NCBI GenBank assembly: GCA_029378245.1
Contig: JARKIF010000005.1
Location: forward strand, 2,480,001-2,544,000
DNA length: 64,000 nucleotides
Direction: 5' to 3'
DNA from: Roridomyces roridus
Lineage: Eukaryota > Basidiomycota > Agaricomycetes > Agaricales > Mycenaceae
Shown: positions 45,611 to 56,886 of the stretch, one piece after another
Numbering within the stretch: the first letter of the stretch is position 1
How the letters are laid out: each line of letters opens with the position of its first letter
Translations under genes and position numbers: made by a program
Notes under the pieces: generated by a model
What the model was told of the DNA's origin: nothing
The model's database searches: none
The model's input: the letters and a program-made list of their open reading frames with translations, nothing else

Positions 45611-48600
45611 ATGATCCCTCTCCTTCCCGCCCTCGCACTTGCTTTCCTGTCCTTTTTCTCCTCCGTTTTCGTTATCCTACGGATAGTTGTCCCCATTTTG
45701 CCTCCTCACCCGTCAGTGTTTTTATATGATGTTCGGCTGAAGCTAACTTTTTTTCAGGCTCAGTCGCCGTGTTTCTCCAGCTGAATTTGGGCTTCCAAAC
45801 TTTAGATCGCTTTCTGTAGCTGACCAGAGGTGCGTACTCCCCAAATTGTTCAAGTTTATACTGATCGTCCACCAGCCACATCTGGTTGGCCTGTTTGGAT
45901 ATCCTTGCCCTTGTATTCTTCATCTGGCAGACGATCAACGAGTACACCGGAGGCCCCTCCGACTATGCCATCGCTTTGGACCCAGCCTCGTCGTTGAGAC
46001 TCTGGCTCGCAACCACACTTAGACAAACTTGTCTTCTCATGGTTGTGGGCCTCACCCTTCTCCACGTCCGTCTCGGCCGCTCCGTCACCTTTGGTGTGAA
46101 GCAGTGGATGCTTTGGGCTCCCACTTTGATGCTCGTCGCAACTTCCACCGGAATCGCAGTTGTCATGCCCGGCGCTTCAGTTCCGAGCCTGTTCATCGGC
46201 ATTGCATCTTACACGACCACGATCGGTGTCCTCACATCTATTGCGTTCTGCTGCCTCATTGGTACGCTCTTTGCTATCAAGCGCAATCTCGCAGTCGTCG
46301 AAGAGTCCGAGCCTTGGCCACCTGCCAAGCAGATCGAGCAGGGTCCGAGACCCTCTTTCGCCACTGAGGAAGTCGACGGTCTCCGTGATGGCGCGTCCTG
46401 GATCACGTCCAACGCTTCCAACGTCAGTTCCCGACCTGAATCGGTCTCTGCGTGGTCGTTTTCAACGCATGGCCCATCTATGCATGGAGGTCGTCCCCAA
46501 GGGGGCTCGGTGCCCGCCAAGTCCTCCTTTTGGTTCAGCGGCTCCACTCCTCCCGACGCCCCGCCAGTCCCGCCCCTGCCGTCCTCCTATGCCGGCCCCG
46601 TGTCACCTACTGCTCAAGGCCTCAACGATACCGATCCCTTCCGTCGCGATGCGCCTCCAGAGACACGCCCCCGGTTCGACTCGCAGACTTCCTGGCTGAC
46701 TTCTAGCCAAGGGACCCACAAGACGGTTTCTGCGTGGTCGTATCCCACCACGCACGGCCGCGGCGACGAGACGCCGCACAACGGGAGCATGCTCAATGTG
46801 AACGCTGAGCTGCTCCCTTCCACCAACACCGCGGTGACCCGCCCGAGCACTCCGGCTTTGGCCAACGCTAAAGTCCTGGGCGGCTACGGGTTCGCTGCGG
46901 TGCCAGATACCGCGGATGCGGAGAAGAGCCTCGCTGGCCTTGCTGCGTCGGGCGCGGTTTTAGACTCTCCTGCTCTCTATAGAGCTCTAGGTTGGTTGAT
47001 TACTATTTGGGTTCCTCTGGTACGTTGTTCGCCAGATTCTCAATACTTTGCGCTTATCTTTTCATAACAGGTTTTATCGCTTCCTTACTCCCTGCTTAAT
47101 TTACAGGCCACGCATACGCCTGCAGCGGCTTCCATCTTGCTGATTCTTTCCGTCACGTTGTCTTCCCCGCTTTTGGCCCTCCACTTGCTCTTCCGGTCTC
47201 CCATCCCCATCCCGCACAGCGGCCTTTTCGGCGTCCATGGCGACCTCCCTGCGAATGCCCTCCGCGGTTCCGCCCCATCTGGAAGCACCCCTACCTACAA
47301 ATGGTCTCACGAATACAAACACAGTACTTCTGCATCTGTTACTGTCGTCGAGGGACGCAGGAGCGGAGACGTTTGGATGACCAACGGGAATGCTGTCGAT
47401 GGCAAGTCACGCGTTGGGCGGGTTATGGGGATGATGGGCCCGAGGCCCAAGTTGTCTGTTCTTCCGGTCGAGGAAGAGAGCGGGGAGCCCTTGACACCGC
47501 CGTTGCCGATTCAGACCGAAGACGAGTCTTCCCTGCCGATTTCGATCCACAATTCGACGCAGGATGAGATGAGTGCGCAGTTTGGAAGGCTCAGGCAGGA
47601 CTCCAAGGCGAGCTCGAGTGGGTCGGCGCTTGGAGATGAGAGTATGGCCTATGCGAGCCGGATCATGGTTGCGCAGAGGCATTATTCGGCCGTGGCCAAG
47701 ACCTTGCTCTTCTCTGGGTCGCCTGAGAAGGAGGAGAGGAGAATGTCTGCTGGGGGTCATTTGGTCGCCGCCAGTGGTGTCGGGCCCTCAAGCCGTCGGC
47801 AGTCTGGACATCTTCGTACTCGGTCCAACTCCTCCGTTCCGCATAGCCCTACAACCGACTCGCACAGCGTTAGCCCGCCACCGTCGTTCCCTCTACCGCC
47901 TACTCCTCCCAACGTCCGTGCTGCGCGCCTCGCCAGGCTTGGACACAAGAAATCCTTCTCGTCGGGTGGCGGAAGCGGCTTTTCCTTTGGTCCTGTTGAT
48001 GATATCAACGAGATTGATGCCCTTACCGCTGGGGTGTTGCCGCTTCTTGTTCCTGGACTCAGAGTTGGTGGGGATGTCAGGATCAAAGGGAGCACCAAGC
48101 CGGGCGAGTGGACTCCTCCGGAGAGTTTCAGTCGGGCCAAGGGCAAAAAGGCTTTGGCTGGGAGGCGCATGAAGGAGTTTGGGGAGGAGGACTTTTCGTC
48201 GCCGCAGATTCATTCGACGCCTGCGAGGACCCGGGCGAATCAGGGCCAAGCTAGATCCAAGAAGACGTCCATGCACAAGAGACATCATTTCAGTCTGCCA
48301 AGGTACGTTTAGTTTGTCGTTGTTTGTCATTCTTGAGTTGACGTTTTTGTAGCTTGGGTTTAGACAAGGACGGCGTTCATTCTTTGGCCAACTGGAAGGA
48401 TGACATTAACCGTGCGTTGGAGAATCAAGTTGGGCGGTATACTGCTCTGCCAGCCAACGTCGACTTGGATGGCGATTTCGGCGTTGGGCGGCGCGCGACG
48501 GTGTTTGGAGGCGAGCTTCGTGTGGTAGATGAGGAAGACGTGCAGGACGGACGCCCGCAGGCCCCTTCGCGAGGTCTCAAGCGCGGATTGTCGGCTCGCC

Positions 48601-49304
48601 GGCTTGGTCTGCAGTCTTCGGAAGTCCCGCATGATGCCCGTGTCTCCCTTGGCTCCTTGAACCTTCCCGTGTCTGGTCCTGTCCCCGCGTCCGCTAACTC
48701 TGAAGTCACGCTCTTTGACGACTTTGAGGATGGACTTCAATCGGGTCCTCAGGCCGAGTCGACGCCGCATAATACGGTCAAACCTGCCCCGCACCACAAG
48801 CAACGCCCGCCTCCGCTGCCGCTTGGTGTCACGGACCATCTGAGGGACGCTGAGCGCCGTTCCAACCGCCGTTCGAGCATTGTCTATATCGTCTCTCCGG
48901 CCCCTGAAACCCAGGTCAACACCCCAAACCAGTGGGACGACACACCGCCGCCTGCGAGTGCGCCGTCTGCGATGTCTTCGTTGGCGCAATGGTCTTCCCG
49001 TGTGATGGGCAAGCCTGCCAAGCTCCAGCGGAAGATCTCTGAATCCGTGTATGGATCTGGTTCCGCCAATGCCAATGCCAAGCCTAGCTCTCCTGGTTTG
49101 CGTCCGCTTCGTCTTTTGGGCGAGCGGGATGTGAACGGTGGAGGCACGCCTCCGTTGTCGCTCCGCAAGAAGAACAAAGCCCTGAACAGGGTGTTTGATG
49201 ATGAGAATTCGCCCCCTAGCGAAAATGGTGTTTCGAGTCTGGGGAGTAGGCGTAGCGTCAAGGCGCTCCAGCTCGCTCGGACTGAGACTCGCGTTGGGGC
49301 TTGA
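45611..49304 (+). CDS. Large uncharacterised membrane protein with disordered tail
   Basis: Five exons (45611-45711, 45758-45829, 45876-47019, 47071-48302, 48353-49304) give 1,166 residues. The fourth exon could instead start 36 nt later at a second acceptor, keeping frame. Membrane segments: one at the N-terminus (LLPALALAFLSFFSSVFVIL), four or more within residues 60-220 (IWLACLDILALVFFIW, CLLMVVGLTLLHV, MLWAPTLMLVATSTGIAVV, IGVLTSIAFCCLIGTLFAI) and two in the middle (ALGWLITIWVPL, AAASILLILSVTL). The rest is long, Ser/Pro-rich and probably disordered and cytoplasmic. I do not recognise a family; it looks like a conserved Agaricomycete protein. Confidence 0.75.
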
Positions 49305-49622
49305 TGATGATACCCACGCCCGACGTTTATGCTGATTATTTTCGTTTCTTCGTTTTTCGTTTTTGCTTTTTTTTGCTTGATGCTTTTTTTGCTAACGAAT
49401 CCTTGCTTGACGCATCTCCCATTTCACAATTGCTATCAATATCTCGCTATCGAACGTCTATCCTGCTACACACTTACATACTGCTCCATCTCTCTATGCT
49501 TTGAAAAACCTCTATGCTCTCTCTCTCTCTCGCTTTCGTTATTGCTATACATACTCTCAAGCCAAGCTATCATTGCTAGTCAACGTATGAAATAAAAAAA
49601 ACCCGGAGTTTTTCATTTGTAT
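49305..49622. other. Convergent 3' intergenic region
   Basis: T-rich then A-rich DNA with an AATAAAAAAAA stretch near 49,590, between two genes that end towards each other. It probably carries both polyadenylation regions. Confidence 0.45.
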
Positions 49623-50935
49623 TCAAGAAGTAAGGACGATGTACACTGATTGGCAACTACTCAAAGTGTAGTGAGGATGGTTTGCGATCGGGCTAAATAC
49701 GACATCTTGGCGGTTACCCGCAGTCGAGTTGGGGCACAACGCAAAGAGGTCGTTTCGGTTGTTGAGCGCGAGAGTGTTTGCTCCGCGGGATCCGTTGACG
49801 GGGTTTGACATGATGCAGTAATCTGGGAATGGGGTTGGTGGGAATTGGGTTGTTACGAATGTGGGCGAGTCGCCGGGGACGATGGCGAGTGAGGAGGTTC
49901 TAAAGTTGGGTTGGGAGGTTGACATGGGGAGGAGGCCGCCGTTGGTGAGGATGATGGAGGTGAAGAGGCCGTTGGCGGTCTGGAATAGCTTGTGAGATTG
50001 GGAATACTTGGAAGGTGGAGGAAGAACGCACCGTGAGGATGGACCAGGAGACGAGGGTGACTGTGTTGATTAGATTGACGTGGACAGAGACCGAGGGAGG
50101 GCCTGATGTAGGAGGGGTCATGTACACGGCTTGGAGATTGAAGCCTGCACCGAGCGTCTTGGCGATGCAGATCTCGCCAGTGGTGTCTTGATAGACTGTC
50201 AATTTGCTCGAGCCACCGCAAAATTCTGTGGTGTTGGCTGTACAAGCGGTGTGGCAGTCGTTGTCGTTTAGGTGGGTGGAGGTGGGCGGCGAGCTGCTGC
50301 AGAAACATTCGCCTGCGTATTCTAGGCCGGCAACGGCGAACCCGTTGGCTTTGCAAGCTGCGGTGCAGCTCTCGATGGTCACGCCGCTAATGAACATTTG
50401 GTGGGGCAGAGCACGTGAGGAGACGGAATCGCTGAAAGAAAATCAGCCGAGGGTAGCAGGTTGAAGGCCAGTGACGAACGCGAAACATCCTTGGTATTGC
50501 CAGGAGCCGACTTGGGCGGGAGCGACAGGCGAAGGGGAGCCATTCGAGTAGACATTAATGGCATTTGGACCTCCGCACTGTTCAGTGGCATTACCACTGC
50601 AAGGCGTGGTGCAGCTCGCTGGAGTGGTGGGCGCTCCGGAAGATTGAAGCGCATAATCACAGTCTATGAGCAGAAAAAGTTCAAAGACGCGGAGACGAAA
50701 CAAACGGGGTGTACCAACAGCATTGGGTCCCGAATTCCAGCCCGCCAAGACTGTACCCGCCCGACGTACAGAATGCGAGACAGGATTCGACAGTCATGTT
50801 ATCTGCGGAGACCAAAGACGCAGCCATGAGGGTACGAGAGGTGCTTGAATCGGTGTAGCATCCAATTGGAGTCCATTGGACGGCGGCTGCTGCATGGAGT
50901 GCAGCTAGGAGCGAGAAGAGAACTCTGAGGGCCAT
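49623..50935 (-). CDS. Secreted WSC-domain protein
   Basis: Four exons (50719-50935, 50480-50663, 50032-50431, 49623-49979) give 385 residues. The N-terminus (MALRVLFSLLAALHAAAAV) is a signal peptide. Two WSC (DUF1986-like) modules follow. The first has GCYTDSS, VESCLAFC, GLEFGTQCYCDYAL and CSGNATEQCGG; the second has GCFADS, IESCTAAC, GLEYAGECFCSSS and CTANTTEFCGG. Each ends with a short VYSNG/VYQDT strand. WSC modules bind glycans in cell-wall sensors and secreted enzymes. The C-terminal 120 residues carry no membrane segment I can see, so this is probably a free or wall-bound protein. Confidence 0.85.
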
Positions 50936-51355
50936 GTAAGTTGAGAGGGCTGTCGATTCTTGGACCGCTGTTTATAGCGGCCAGCTCCACCCGCTGCATC
51001 TGGTTGACGGCTGGAAGGCTTCCTTTCATTCACTGTCAGGTACCGAGGTACAACGCCATGTTACATGCCGTTCCCTGGTCCCTCGTCGGATATGGGCCGT
51101 TGCTTTCGGCGCTTGGAGCTTTATGCTTGAAGACGAAAAGAGACGCAGAAGTTGGCTCAGAGTCAATCGAAGGTCGTTCCAGAGTATGTACTTGGTGGTT
51201 CGAGAACAAAGAGATCAAGGGCCTGCTCGTCGACTCATGATGGCTCCGAGCAAGTCATATCTGTGCCTTGCTCAATACAATCCCTGCCACAAGCAGCGCA
51301 CTAGAACTACTAAATCCCGTCCCTGTACGCTAATACTTCCACGCTGTAAGATAAC
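50936..51355. other. Intergenic, no gene seen
   Basis: Holds the WSC-gene promoter (right of its start) and the 3' flank of the dynein gene. Both genes are on the minus strand. Confidence 0.4.
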
Positions 51356-53249
51356 TCATGAACCAGCTTCCTCCGCCCCACTCCCACCCCCATTCCCATT
51401 CCCATTACCATTACCATTCGACGACGAAGAGTCCTTCACAGTCGCAGTAGCCCCCGCCCGGTCCTTGGTCAACAACCGGTCAAAGAACTTTTTCAGCACC
51501 TCATGCTGCGTCTGGTTATCCCCAGAAGCAGACGTCGGACTCGGCACAGCGGCAGGTATCGGCGAACCACCTGAACCACCTGCTGGCCGGGGTGAGTTGG
51601 TCAAGGCTGCGAGGCCTGCAGGTCGGCGGCTCGCAGGAGCAGCAGCACGAGGCGGCGGCGCGCTCGTACCTCCGCTTCCCCCAATACCAATTTCCATCTC
51701 CGATAAAACACGGTCGACGGTGGGGAGGTCGAAGCTGGGGATGCCGAGAGGACCGACAAGTCCGGCTGCTCGGCTCGAGTCGGTCGGATCGCGAAAGGCA
51801 CCTCGCGGATCTCGGTCTGGTTTCTTGGCGTTCTCGTCGTAGTTCTTGGACAGGAATACTTGCTCTGGTACGGGGTTGTTGAGTGGCGGGAGCGGTGGAG
51901 GCTGAAGAAAAGATGAGCATTTTTTTTTTTGGAAGTTGACGACGCCTTGTTACCTTGATACCCTGGTCGGGTACGAGGGCGCTGAACATGGCCTGTGCAC
52001 CGTCTGACGGCAATACATCCTCGGCTTCAAAATCACGATCCCAAGCGTCCGCCCAGCTACGCGCCTCAAACTCCTCCCGCATGATGGTGATCTTTCCCCA
52101 GCTATCCCAACCCGCAGGGACGACGATACGGTCTCGATCGAGATAGTTTGGCTTCTGCGTGAAAGGAAATGGATTCCGTACAGGAGCTGGGGCCTCTGCG
52201 CCAGAGGCAACTGCAGGAGATGGTGCAGGTGGAATGAAAAGCATATGCAGGGCATATTGCCGCAGCGTCTGCAAAGTAGCTTGGTGCTGTGTTGTATAAA
52301 ACAAACCCGCGCCATCTGCGTTTAGCGTCAGATGTAAGAAAAAAAAAGAAAAAAAGCACAATGACGAACATTTCAGGCAAATAGTCCGCAGGACTTGCAT
52401 GACACCGTCTGTGCGCTCCTCCCATTCGCCACCCTTGCCGCGCACCATGCCGCCCATGCCCGAGGCGCTCGCACCAAGATCGCTCCCCTCATCAATCAAA
52501 TCCGCCTTTGTGCACACGACAACAATTGGTACACCCGCGGAATTATGGGTGAATGTCCCCGGACCCAGTGGTAGTAGTGTGCTACCAGAGACGGAAGATG
52601 CGGTTGCGACGGGGTCAGTCGAGGGTTCAGAGTAATGTTGTAAATGTGCTTGCACTATTGCAAGTTCTGTAAGCGGCGACAAGAGGACAGATAGATGGCT
52701 CACGTCGCTCACGCGACTCTTCGCGGACGATTTCAAGCTCTCGTGCAGTGTCACCGCGGGCCCAACCTTCTACCCATTGCAACCACGTCTCGAGCTCCTC
52801 GACAAAAGTCCACGGACGCGTCCAATCGAGCGCAATCATAACGAGGGTGTGGGGCAGCGCCGTTCGGGGTGGAACGAAATGGGGGAGAAGAGAGGTGTAT
52901 TCTGGGGAGGAAGAAGGCACCGTGTAAACGGAGAGTCGCGCAATTGTGTCTATGAACGCGTGATAAGTCGGTGCAGCGAATTTTTCATACGAACAAGTGC
53001 ACCCTCGTCGGCTTCGTCGCGCACATTTGCAAAGTCATAGCCAACGGCAAAGTCTGTCCTGTGGTCGTCCTTTTCGTCCGCTGGTGGCTTCTGTAACAGC
53101 CCAGCCATGAGGGTCGACTTTCCGGTGGATGGCTGCCCCAAAAGAAGGATTTGTTTGGAGGGTATAGAGCGAGAGGATGAGACCGAGTCCAAGATGGAAC
53201 CCCAGAGATCCTGTGGAGGAGCCTCTGGCGAGGCTGGGCGCGAGTCCAT
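51356..53249 (-). CDS. Cytoplasmic dynein light intermediate chain
   Basis: Five exons (52991-53249, 52704-52949, 52370-52666, 51954-52315, 51356-51901) give 569 residues. The second intron is only 37 nt. The N-terminal Ras-like domain has a P-loop (LLLGQPSTGKSTLMAGLL), followed by VGYDFANVRDE, IARLSVYTV and VPIVVVCTKADLI. The second half has ALHMLFIP, KPNYLDRDRIVVPAGWDSWGKI and the Phe/Leu-rich adaptor-binding helix region HEVLKKFFDRLLTKD near the end. The N-terminus is Ser/Pro-rich and the last 30 residues are Asn/Gly-rich repeats. It links the dynein heavy chain to cargo adaptors during microtubule transport. It is divergent from the Tex1 gene with only about 95 bp between the starts. Confidence 0.9.
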
Positions 53250-53343
53250 GGCGCGTGTCGTGAGCAAAGGCGTTTTGGCTTTGGTCGTGATTATGTCAAA
53301 AGTTGCTCTGCTTGCTCCATGCCGCCAAATGGCAAGGACGAAG

Positions 53344-54571
53344 ATGACCTCCCCGAACCCCAGCGACCGCCATCTCCGCCCATCCATACTACGTTTGCGA
53401 CGCGTGGCATCCTCGTATGGCTACTCTCTGTGGAATGTTCTTTCCTGACTTGCTCAACTTAGCCACCCAACTTTCCTGCCCTCAAACCTCGCGATATCCG
53501 GTACCACAGTCATCAGGCGATGACCCATGTCGCCTGGAGCTGCAACGGAAAGCGTCTTGCAGCAGTCGGAATCGACAAGACGACCCGTGTCTGGTTTCCG
53601 GAAAAGGGCGTGCGTCCTCGAGCCGCCTTGTAAGCCAAGGTGCTCAAATTACGCGTAGATGGAGCTCAAGCAGGCCGCTACCTTCTCTGGCGCCCACTCG
53701 GACGACGTCGACTACGTGTCTTGGAACCCCACTCACCCAGATCTCTTCTGTACATCCAGCCAGAAGGATCGTCGCATAGTTTTCTGGGATGCACGACAAA
53801 CACGAAACATACAGCAGTGTAGCCTCAAAGTCTCGCCAGTCCAAACCAACTACTCGCCCGATGGGCGCACGCTGTTGTACACGTCGGTCGGCAACCAGCT
53901 CTTCTTCCTCACGCTCGGGAAAGAAAACGAAGAAGCCAAGGAGATGTGGCATCCCGCCCCAAAAGATCCAGTCGTTGGTTCGACGGCTGTGTTCAACCAT
54001 GCCGGCGATGGTGTGGTACTGACGCATAATACGGAACACTCTCTCCGTATCATCGACTATCCGAGTCTCGCGTTGCGTGAGAACTATGCAGCCCACGTAG
54101 GCGGTTGCGTGGCCGTTGCCCTCGACCCCCGTGGCCGGTATCTCGCGTCGGGCGGGCACGACTCGATTGTCAACGTGTTCGATCTCTCAGAGTCGATCTG
54201 CGTGCGCACCATTACCAGCTGCGAGTGGGTTGTCATTGTATCTGCTCATTCCTACGTCTGAATGGTGTACAGAAACAGTATCAATGGGATCAGCTTCTCG
54301 CACGACGGTGAATACCTCGCTATTGCTAACTCGGGCACATACGTCGATATTGTGCGTGTTTCTCTCTTACTCGTGATCTCGGCTGACTGTCTTGTAGTGC
54401 GCCACGGAAACCGGTGCCTCAATGCACCGCGTCCCTGCGCTTGCACCTGCACCGACGGTAGCATGGCACCCTAGCAAGTACATTGTCGCATATTGTGGTC
54501 AGACGCGTCTGCGAGAGGGTGGACCGCCACCTATGGCTGTCGTCAGTTTGTTTGGGTTAACGGACGCGTGA
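53344..54571 (+). CDS. TEX1: THO complex subunit Tex1/THOC3 (WD40)
   Basis: Five exons (53344-53403, 53463-53609, 53659-54224, 54273-54351, 54398-54571) give 341 residues, close to human THOC3 (351). WD-repeat features: MTHVAWSCNGKRLAAVGIDKTTRVW, VDYVSWNPTHPDLFCTSSQKD, FLTLGKE, GGCVAVALDPRGRYLASGGHDSIVNVFD, INGISFSHDGEYLAIANSG and PTVAWHPSKYIVAYCG. The pattern and length match THOC3. The complex couples transcription to mRNA packaging and export. The first exon is the least certain; the junction at 53403 is the only one giving phase 0. An alternative start is the Met at the beginning of the first WD repeat. Confidence 0.85.
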
Positions 54572-54673
54572 ATAAGGCTTCTGTACAACACATATGGACT
54601 TGAATTAGGTAGAACACAAAAAAAAAAGTCGCGTCAATTGTTTGATCGCCGACGCGTCTTGTTCTCTTCCACC

Positions 54674-55810
54674 ATGAGTGAAATTGCACATTTTCGCCCT
54701 CCGGCTCAGCAACGCAACACCAAGCTCAAGTGAACTTGACACTCACTGCTGCCATCCGTTCTTTCTGACAAGAAATTTGCAGATATCAAGTTAGACAGTG
54801 TGCTGTACGCGTCCACTGGTGTCGTGCAAATCGACCAAACCGCTCATGATTTCCCACAAAGAACTGCTCGAAACCGGAATCCGACGTCGTTGCCCAAGGA
54901 GAGAGGTTCAAAGTTTGTGGCCGATGCAAGATGTGAATGAGACTGCACACCTTCTTGCGGACAAGTTCTGACCGTCACTCAGCGCGCGTTATTGCGATTC
55001 TAGATGCCGTTAGCCATTTTCTGGAAAGGGTCGTTCATCGCTGACCAGAACGCAGAGAAGAAGGATTGGCCAAAACATAAACCGCGATGCGAGCTCCAGG
55101 CTTCGCAGAACGCCATGGCTGAGGAAGCGGATGAGCTGAATTTCGAATGGGCGCTTGGGCAGGCGCCCACTTTGTCGATGGGGGCGATCCAACCGCTGCT
55201 GGTGAGTCTCAGTCTAAACCCATTTTAAGTACATTTACCAATTTTCTCGTTCCAGCACGAATGGGTTACGACGTACCGGCCCTTGCTCTGCCTTTCTCTC
55301 CTGTATGCTCAAGGACTGTGGGACCGTCCGCCCTGCCAGCATCCCGCCACCGACGAGCCGCAAGTCTTCTACGTCCCTCTATCCACGGTGCCGGGAATCT
55401 CAGAACAGACAAAGGCGCGCGCTGCGTTCCACATCGGTAACAAATGGAATCAAGTGCAAGTCGTACCCATCTCCGAACTACGTGCAGCCGCGACCGACCG
55501 CACGCATCGCATGTACGACCAAGATTTGGTGCATATTATCAGCGACTTTGACCGGCACCTCGCGGATCGCCAGCGGGTGGCCGTGGCTGCTTCGGCGGCC
55601 CCTTTCTTCCGCATGTCGATGGTCCTTCATTCGGTTTACTTTCATAATGGGATTGGTGCGATGCAGTTTCACAAGAATTGGTATTTTGAGCATGATCGGA
55701 GGATGGATTATTCGGGGCAGTGGCAGCCTCCGGCTGGGGATTGGCTTGGGCTGTTGCAGGAGACTGTCGCTGCTGGGAAGGGTTGGAGTCGTTCGGATGT
55801 GAGCTTTTAG
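54674..55810 (+). CDS. MYND-type zinc-finger protein
   Basis: Six exons (54674-54729, 54783-54804, 54862-54932, 54983-55008, 55056-55201, 55256-55810) give 291 residues. Exons 2 and 4 are 22 and 26 nt. The finger is assembled only when all are joined: CANC then CGRC then YCDSRC and WPKHKPRC, giving the C-x2-C...C-x2-C...C-x3-C...H-x3-C zinc ligands. In the exon 5 acceptor an AG-AG choice is resolved by frame (55056). The C-terminal 200 residues have no known domain but end in a conserved-looking FHNGIGAMQFHKNWYFEH. MYND fingers mediate protein contacts. Fungal genomes encode many such proteins of unknown role. Confidence 0.8.
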
Positions 55811-55894
55811 ACTGCTAAGTTGCTTTTATTCTTCTTTATAGTCGCCAACCTTTTCTTCAGGCATACTACAACTCGAACATCGCAAACATCACCA

Positions 55895-56313
55895 ATGAAC
55901 ACTCCCCTAATCAACTCTTTCTCTCGAAACAACCACATGTTAGATGTTACTTCATACGCCTCCCTCAACTCGATGGTCGACGTTATCGACCACCACTTCT
56001 CTCCATGGTATCCCATCGCCCCGTCCGTGCGTGAACGCATCATCGACGCTCTGGGATCTCCCACACAAGATGTGGTTCTCGCTCTTGTGGCTGACTTGTC
56101 TGCGGATCCCTCACATGCTCCTCCGGCACAATTCTTGAAGACGTTAATTATCGGGCATAGAGCGCTTCGTAAAAGTACGTGGGTTTACATCTATATCTAT
56201 ATGAGAATTCGGTAGCCTAATGACTTCCTTGGACAGTTGTGGCGAGACAGGATACAGCGGATGCACTTGAAGCAGTGACTCTGCAGATGCAGTCACTGAG
56301 TACCGATATGTAG
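55895..56313 (+). CDS. Small uncharacterised protein
   Basis: Two exons (55895-56174, 56237-56313) give 118 residues. It is a helix-rich small protein: DVTSYASLNSMVDVIDHHFSPWYPIAPSVRERIIDALG, then LALVADLSAD and a basic HRALRK, then an Ala/Glu-rich C-terminal helix. No family is recognised. It begins about 85 bp after the MYND stop, same strand. The start context is good and the 62-nt intron is standard, so I think it is real. It could also be a misannotated remnant of the upstream gene. Confidence 0.5.
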
Positions 56314-56886
56314 CTCGTTCGCTCGTTCGATGTCTCGCTGGATTGCGTCATCAATAATGAAAATTTCCTTTCTTGGCCAAAAGCGTTGTACCTCCGAATT
56401 GGGACTTGACGGGTTTCATGCGTCAGGGAGGTATTGGAAAAATTTGCATATGCTTCATTGACCTGCAAGTATGCTTTTCCGTCGAAGAGGAACAGGCTCT
56501 CCCTCCCTTTCTCTCTAGATCCCTCCCATAAGTAGTCGCAGTACAGCATGGAAATCAAATGGCAAAAAGCATGCCAGCAGGAGAGACCGGAGCCACTGGG
56601 ATACACTGCGCGATCTTTCGACCAATGGACAGGAAGTACTCGTCCTGATCATGAGTCCTCACTTCGGTCTTAAAGGCTCCGAGGGTGATCATTCCGATCC
56701 AAGGTGTATCCATTTTGAAATGGAGGGGTCTTGACATGAATAATCTATGTAGCTTGTTCAGCGTACCTACTACCGGGTTCGCGCTCACCGTCCTCGAACC
56801 AAACCGCTGCAAGATTAAAGCCTGGATTGGGACGGGAGCAGTAGGTTCGGCACCGCCATCAGCCTTGCAACTTGGTCTCGACCTCA
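56314..56886. other. Intergenic, no gene seen
   Basis: Between the small protein and the divergent F-box gene. A minus-strand open frame at 56555-56887 has no recognised feature and overlaps the F-box start. Confidence 0.4.
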
